Positions 14,327-18,310 of a stretch of DNA of 18,310 bases are shown here, piece after piece. Under the pieces are notes generated by a model that was given only the letters and a program-made list of their open reading frames with translations, ran no database searches and was not told the DNA's origin. The position numbers and the translations under genes are program-made. Source of the stretch: Pseudomonadota bacterium (GTDB taxonomy: Bacteria > Pseudomonadota > Gammaproteobacteria > Burkholderiales > Gallionellaceae); the NCBI GenBank assembly GCA_021822115.1, contig JAJZSA010000052.1:1-18310 (forward strand), read 5' to 3'. Each line of letters starts with the position of its first letter. Position 1 is the stretch's first letter.

Positions 14327-15474
14327 AGCACCAATACCAACTGGGTGGATAACTGCCAACGGCGGGACATGCCGGGCGCGGACAAGGTGTCCGGCGTGGC
14401 CGAGAAATAATGCTGCGCCTCGGTCTTCCATTGCACGATGTCGCTACCGCCCACATTGCAGTTGAAGCCGGCTACCAGGCGCGCATCCTTCTCCGCTCCG
14501 TCCGCTGCAGCCAGCGGCTGTTGCCAGGATTGCTCATAGCGTGCGAACAGCGTGGTCGGCCAATTCCAATCCGCCAGCACATATTCCTGGGTCAGATGCC
14601 AGGCGCGCAGCACGGTGACCGCGCCCGCCGCCTGCGCTTCCTTGCGGCGCATCATGTATTCGAAACGCCCCGTCCAATCGCCCGTACCCGTTTCACCATC
14701 CAGCGCCCAGGCGCTCTCGTTCAGTTGCCAGTGCACATCGGTATCGCGGAGATACGAAAGGCCGAACTCCGCGCGCACGCCCACTTCGGTGCGCAACGAG
14801 AACGGATCACTGAACGGCGTCAGGCCGACACGGGTGCCCAGTTGCTGACCGTTGTTGAAGCCGCGCAGCCACCAGGTGTTGAAGTTCACGCTGCCGTTGT
14901 TGCCCAGCACACGCAGCCCCTCGTCGTTATAGCCGCCATCCATCACCACATCGGTGGTGAACGGGCGCGACAGGGAGATGCTGTCTTTGCTGGCGAAGAA
15001 CTGCCAATCGTTGCCGAAGGGCACGTCGAAGCGACCGAGCTGGACGTGGAAACCCTTCTCCACCCACAAGCGACCGCGCGGCGCGATGCGGCCACCGAAG
15101 GTGTGGTAATCGAGGAAAGCCACGGTCATCGTGGTCGTCTCGCTGTCGCGCACCAGCGCCAGCGCGCCTTGCACGTCATTGCCGATGGCCGCATCCAGAT
15201 CGAGTTCGAAGGCGCCGAAACCGAATGTTTGCCGCCCGGCATCGTCATAGCTGCTCGCCGCATCGGCGAACGCCCCCACATTGATGCCGAACAGATGCTC
15301 GGCCAGTTGCTCTCGCCCGGCATCGATGCGCTCGCGCAGCGTAGGCGCCTCATCCTGTGCCTGGGCCAGCAAACCGCAGCACAGCAAAGTCATGCCGCCT
15401 AGCGCCCGCACCATTTTTGCACCTTGGCGTGTAAAGGATCTCATGCCAACCATTTCATCTTTACCGTGCAGCAA
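14323..15474 (-). CDS. Outer-membrane porin-like beta-barrel protein
   Basis: This protein of 383 residues carries a signal peptide ending LLCCGLLAQA and then alternating amphipathic strands rich in Tyr, Trp, Phe and Gly, such as LWVEKGFHVQLGRFDVPFGN and VGVRAEFGLSYLRDTDVHWQ. It ends in hydrophobic strand WQLSTQLVLVL. This fits an outer-membrane beta-barrel of the general porin or OprP/OprO-like class, but the specificity is unknown. It is too short for an MtrB/PioB porin of extracellular electron transfer. The start is uncertain: TTG at 15474 has GGAG 7 nt upstream and lies 15 nt after the receptor stop, while ATG 15453 or ATG 15444 gives a tidier signal peptide without a clear site. It overlaps the cytochrome start by 4 nt, tying porin and cytochrome in one transcript. 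Confidence 0.82.
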   Translation of the reverse strand: MLHGKDEMVGMRSFTRQGAKMVRALGGMTLLCCGLLAQAQDEAPTLRERIDAGREQLAEHLFGINVGAFADAASSYDDAGRQTFGFGAFELDLDAAIGNDVQGALALVRDSETTTMTVAFLDYHTFGGRIAPRGRLWVEKGFHVQLGRFDVPFGNDWQFFASKDSISLSRPFTTDVVMDGGYNDEGLRVLGNNGSVNFNTWWLRGFNNGQQLGTRVGLTPFSDPFSLRTEVGVRAEFGLSYLRDTDVHWQLNESAWALDGETGTGDWTGRFEYMMRRKEAQAAGAVTVLRAWHLTQEYVLADWNWPTTLFARYEQSWQQPLAAADGAEKDARLVAGFNCNVGGSDIVQWKTEAQHYFSATPDTLSAPGMSRRWQLSTQLVLVL

Positions 15475-15489
15475 CTTCCCTCTCCATCC

Positions 15490-17601
15490 TCACACCGCGA
15501 AACGGTTCGCGGCCACTTGCATCTTCACTGCGGCATCGCGCAACTTCCCTGCGCCTTGCGAGGCTTCCTCGGCAACTGCGCTGTTCTCTTCCGACATGCG
15601 CGCGATCTGTTCGACGTGTCCGGCGATCTGTGCGCTGGCCCGGCCCTGCTCCTGCAAAGAGGAAGCGATATCGCCCACGACTTCCAGCACGCGCTGCGAG
15701 CCGCTATTGATCTCATGGATAGCAGCGCCGGCCTGGTTGGCTTCGGCCACACCGGCATCCACCAGCTGCACACTGCCCTCCATGCTCGACACCACCCTGC
15801 CCATCCCCTCCTGGATCGCCCCGATCATCTTTGCGATCTCGGCCGTGGAACTGGTGGTGCGCTCCGCCAGCTTGCGCACCTCGTCCGCCACCACGGCGAA
15901 CCCGCGCCCCTGTTCTCCGGCGCGCGCCGCTTCGATGGCCGCATTGAGGGCCAACAGGTTGGTCTGGTCGGCGATCTCGCGGATCACCTGCACCACGGAC
16001 GAGATCTTTTCCGATTGCGTGCCGAGCGCCTGCACTACTCCGGTGGATTCGCGCACGGTGGCGGCAATGCTCTCCATGCTTTGCACCGCGCGCCGAATGA
16101 CGGTGGCACCCTCCTGGCAGGTGCGTTCGGATTGCGCCGAGATGCCATGTGCCTCGTTGGCATGCTCGACCACGCTATTCATGCTCACCGTCATCTCTTC
16201 GGTGGCCGCCGCCATGGTCTCTGCCGATGCGCTGGATTGTGCCGCCGTGGTGCTCACTTGCTCGGAAGCCGCTGCCATCTGTTGTGCCACCATGGCCACC
16301 TGATTGGCACTGTCCTGGGTCTCCTTCACCACCTTGCGGAACATCTCTTGCATGTACTTGAGGGTTGCCAGCAGACTGGTCGTATCCTCCGCCTGCGTCT
16401 TCACGCTCACGGCCAGGTTGCCGGAAGCCACATGCTTGGTGATCTCGCGCGCATAGCGCGGATCGCCGCCCAACAAGATGCGCACATTGCGTGCCACCAA
16501 CATGCCCAGCAGCAACACCAGCACCGCCCCCACACACACGACGCCGGACAGCAACAGCAGATCCTGGCGGATCAAGGTGTTCGCCTCGGCTTCTTCCGCG
16601 CTGTTACGTATAGCGGCCATTTCCACGACCTGATCGATGAAGGCGCGATGCTCGTTATATTTCCCCTTCATTTCTGCCAGCGCGGCCATGGCAGCACCGC
16701 GGTCACCGACGCGCAAAGCTGGGATCAGGCGCTCGTCGCGCAGGTTCAGCATCTGCTCGCCGACACGATAGGCGTCCTCCACCATGCGCTGCTTCATTTC
16801 TCCCGCAGGCAGTTCATCAACCCAGTAACGGTGACGTTCGACGAACTCCTGGCGCAGGTGTGCGCCATAGGCAACCAGTTTCTCCAGCTCGTCCGGCGTC
16901 GCATCCGCCATCTGTAAAGAAACCAGATAAGCCTCGATCAGATATTCCGGCGGCGGCAGGATGTCTGCCACCAGATCCTTGCCCAGCACCACGCGCTGAT
17001 AGATGGGACCGTTGACCTGTACCTGGGTGAACGTGGCATAAGCCATCCCGGCCAGCAGTGCGATCAGCGCCATGAAGGCGCCCAGCATCAGTGATATTTG
17101 CGCATTCACGCTCAAACCGGCGATCCACTTCGCCAGGTTCAGCCGCGCCAAAAGTCCAGCGGGGCGGGCTTCTCCTTCGTGCAAGCGCACTTTGCCGGCC
17201 TGCATCGCCGCATACAGTTGCTGTGCCGACTCGATCTCTGCTCGCGTGGGTTTAGTGCGCATCGAGGTATAACCGACCACCTTGCCGTGCTCTTCCAGCG
17301 GCGAGACATGTGCGTGCACCCAATAATGGTCGCCGTTCTTGCAACGATTCTTGACGGTCGCACTCCATGGCTTACCCTGCTGCAAGGTCTGCCACAGATC
17401 GGCGAAGGCAGCGGGCGGCATATCCGGATGGCGTACGATGTTGTGCGACTTGCCCAGCAATTCTCTCTCGCTGAAGCCGCTGATCTGAATGAATTCAGGA
17501 TTGGCGTAAGTGATGATGCCTTTCAGATCGGTTTTGGTGACGATGGTCACGCCATCGTCCATATGTACTTCACGACCGCTCACCGGCAGATTCAACTTCA
17601 T
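15490..17601 (-). CDS. Aer-type PAS chemoreceptor with large periplasmic helical domain
   Basis: This 703-residue receptor has an N-terminal PAS domain (about 15-115) followed by TM1 (about 169-190), a periplasmic helical domain (about 191-346) with the phrase [22 protein letters not shown]2 (about 347-370), HAMP (about 371-423) and an MCP signalling domain with its tip at about 543-582. The PAS domain keeps Arg57, His58 and Asp60 in VRHPDMPP, matching Aer FAD-binding positions, and is a close paralogue of the PAS at 1866-3374. It therefore could integrate a cytoplasmic redox signal with a periplasmic one. The ATG at 17601 follows AAAAAAGGGGGGGGC, whose G-run serves as ribosome-binding site. 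A porin, tetrahaem cytochrome and HAMP protein follow at 15, -4 and 9 nt, so all four are probably one operon. There is no CheR-tethering pentapeptide. Confidence 0.94.
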   Translation of the reverse strand: MKLNLPVSGREVHMDDGVTIVTKTDLKGIITYANPEFIQISGFSERELLGKSHNIVRHPDMPPAAFADLWQTLQQGKPWSATVKNRCKNGDHYWVHAHVSPLEEHGKVVGYTSMRTKPTRAEIESAQQLYAAMQAGKVRLHEGEARPAGLLARLNLAKWIAGLSVNAQISLMLGAFMALIALLAGMAYATFTQVQVNGPIYQRVVLGKDLVADILPPPEYLIEAYLVSLQMADATPDELEKLVAYGAHLRQEFVERHRYWVDELPAGEMKQRMVEDAYRVGEQMLNLRDERLIPALRVGDRGAAMAALAEMKGKYNEHRAFIDQVVEMAAIRNSAEEAEANTLIRQDLLLLSGVVCVGAVLVLLLGMLVARNVRILLGGDPRYAREITKHVASGNLAVSVKTQAEDTTSLLATLKYMQEMFRKVVKETQDSANQVAMVAQQMAAASEQVSTTAAQSSASAETMAAATEEMTVSMNSVVEHANEAHGISAQSERTCQEGATVIRRAVQSMESIAATVRESTGVVQALGTQSEKISSVVQVIREIADQTNLLALNAAIEAARAGEQGRGFAVVADEVRKLAERTTSSTAEIAKMIGAIQEGMGRVVSSMEGSVQLVDAGVAEANQAGAAIHEINSGSQRVLEVVGDIASSLQEQGRASAQIAGHVEQIARMSEENSAVAEEASQGAGKLRDAAVKMQVAANRFAV

Positions 17602-17602
17602 G

Positions 17603-17616
17603 CCCCCCCCTTTTTT
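17603..17616 (-). promoter_or_regulatory. Homopolymeric ribosome-binding site (A6G8) of the Aer-type receptor
   Basis: On the coding strand six A then eight G stand one base before the ATG at 17601. The G-run is the only candidate ribosome-binding site. Such runs can slip during replication, which would change the spacing to the start codon. The receptor at 12786 has a shorter run of six G in the same place. Confidence 0.6.
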
Positions 17617-17678
17617 CTCACAGATTTCTTGCCATTCCTGCCGTGATGTAGGGTCACATACCCAACCGGATTTGACAG

Positions 17679-17695
17679 TCAGAAAATCTTGATTT
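17679..17695 (-). promoter_or_regulatory. Shared leader motif, second copy
   Basis: On the minus strand this contains ATCAAGATTTTCTGA, preceded by a run of A, 78 nt before the ATG at 17601. It matches the motif at 11002-11018 in 13 of 14 bases. It probably marks a common promoter or regulator site for the two receptor transcripts, but no -10 element was recognised. Confidence 0.35.
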
Positions 17696-17819
17696 TTTTG
17701 TAGGGGAAGCACGGGAGGTAGGGCTATCCTGACAACGATGCAGCCCGATACGGCGCTGTGATGAAGTGGCTAAATCGCCCTATCCACGCCAACTGGACTC
17801 CAGTGATCGGATTGCCAGA

Positions 17820-17837
17820 CTCCCGCTTGCGCGGGAG
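17820..17837. repeat. Hairpin CTCCCGC-TTGC-GCGGGAG inside a decayed dispersed repeat
   Basis: A 7-bp perfect stem with loop TTGC lies 28 nt after the cheW stop. The wider stretch 17795-17850 (GGACTCCAG ... GCTTGCGCGGGAGCGGCATAGACG) looks like a diverged copy of the common GGATTCCCGCTTGCGCGGGAATGACG-type dispersed element. It could slow transcription leaving cheW, but no T-run follows on the minus strand, so I do not call a true terminator. Confidence 0.55.
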
Positions 17838-17865
17838 CGGCATAGACGCTGCTTCCTTGCAGGTT

Positions 17866-18310
17866 TCAGGCAGATGCCAGTTGTGCCATCTCATCCACCG
17901 ACAGCACATGGGCCACGTTCAGGATGATGACGAACTTGCCATCCACCTTGCCCATGCCCTGGATGAAGTCGGCGCGGATCTTGGCGCCGAACGACGGCGG
18001 CGGTTCGATCTCCGTCGCCGCGATGTCCAGCACCTCGTTCACCGCGTCCACCATCACCCCCACCACCTGCTGCTCGCCTTCGTGCGCGATCTCGATGATC
18101 ACCACGCAGGTACGGCGGCCGATGTCGGTGCCCTTCTTGCCGAAACGCGCGCCCAGGTCGATCACCGGCACCACCGCGCCGCGCAGATTGATCACCCCAC
18201 GGATGAATTCCGGCATGCGCGGCACTTCGGTCAACTGACCGTATTCGATGATCTCCTTGATCGCCAGGATGCCGATGGCGAACACTTCGCCACCCAGCAT
18301 GAAGGTGAGG
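17866..18310 (-). CDS. cheW: CheW chemotaxis adaptor (5' end cut by window edge)
   Basis: CheW links chemoreceptors to the CheA kinase. The visible 147 codons cover most of the fold: LTFMLGGEVFAIGILAIKEI at the N-terminal side, VPRMPEFIRGVINLRGAVVPVIDL with the conserved NLRG turn, GVMVDAVNEVLDI, and the C-terminal MGKVDGKFVIILNVAHVLS. The frame stays open to base 18310; LTF before the Met at 18300 belongs to the usual first strand, so that Met is internal and the true start lies outside the window. The protein ends at 17866. There is no CheA P5 or receiver fusion, so it is a stand-alone adaptor. It is the first gene in transcription order here, 264 nt before the Aer-type receptor at 17601, and the rest of a che cluster probably lies to the right. 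Confidence 0.95.
   Translation of the reverse strand, partial: LTFMLGGEVFAIGILAIKEIIEYGQLTEVPRMPEFIRGVINLRGAVVPVIDLGARFGKKGTDIGRRTCVVIIEIAHEGEQQVVGVMVDAVNEVLDIAATEIEPPPSFGAKIRADFIQGMGKVDGKFVIILNVAHVLSVDEMAQLASA

Noticed and set aside
13847..15474. MtrAB-type porin-cytochrome conduit
   Set aside because: The barrel is 383 residues and the cytochrome has four haems; Mtr-type conduits use a much larger barrel and a decahaem protein.
17820..17837. Intrinsic terminator for cheW
   Set aside because: A good stem exists but no T-run follows on the minus strand, and it sits in a dispersed repeat-like element.

Overview
The window reads almost entirely on the minus strand and is a chemotaxis and redox-signalling neighbourhood. 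GC is high, coding is dense, and the genes resemble families typical of motile Gram-negative proteobacteria. The mix of Aer-type receptors, a NIT-domain receptor, a small multihaem cytochrome and a porin suggests a freshwater or sediment betaproteobacterium (perhaps Nitrosomonadales/Gallionellaceae-like). That taxonomic guess is inference only; there is no rRNA or other marker gene here.

In the direction of transcription (right to left) the layout is as follows. A CheW adaptor is cut by the right edge. A probable four-gene operon follows: a large Aer-type PAS receptor, an outer-membrane porin-like protein, a tetrahaem periplasmic cytochrome c, and a small two-TM HAMP protein with no output domain. 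Next is a tandem array of three long hairpins (period 146-147 bp). After it come a receptor with a C-terminal Cache-like sensor and a receptor with a periplasmic single Cache. A secreted alginate-lyase-like protein with FN3 and LamG-type domains follows, then a membrane diguanylate cyclase starting 14 nt after the lyase stop codon. Next is a very small soluble protein carrying a degenerate chemoreceptor tip, coupled by an ATGA overlap to a stand-alone metallo-beta-lactamase-fold diiron protein (ODP-like). Last are a second Aer-type PAS receptor and a NIT-domain receptor cut by the left edge.

Together there are five membrane chemoreceptors, one soluble receptor-like protein and CheW in 18 kb; CheA, CheY, CheR and CheB are not in the window. 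The sensors lean towards oxygen, redox and nitrogen-oxide cues: two FAD-type PAS domains, a diiron O2/Fe candidate, a tetrahaem cytochrome and a NIT domain. The lyase-cyclase pair probably links surface polysaccharide turnover to c-di-GMP.

The candidates most worth attention are the ODP/mini-receptor pair, the receptor-porin-cytochrome-HAMP quartet, and the triple hairpin repeat. No convincing plus-strand gene was found; the long plus-strand open frames are antisense shadows of receptor genes.
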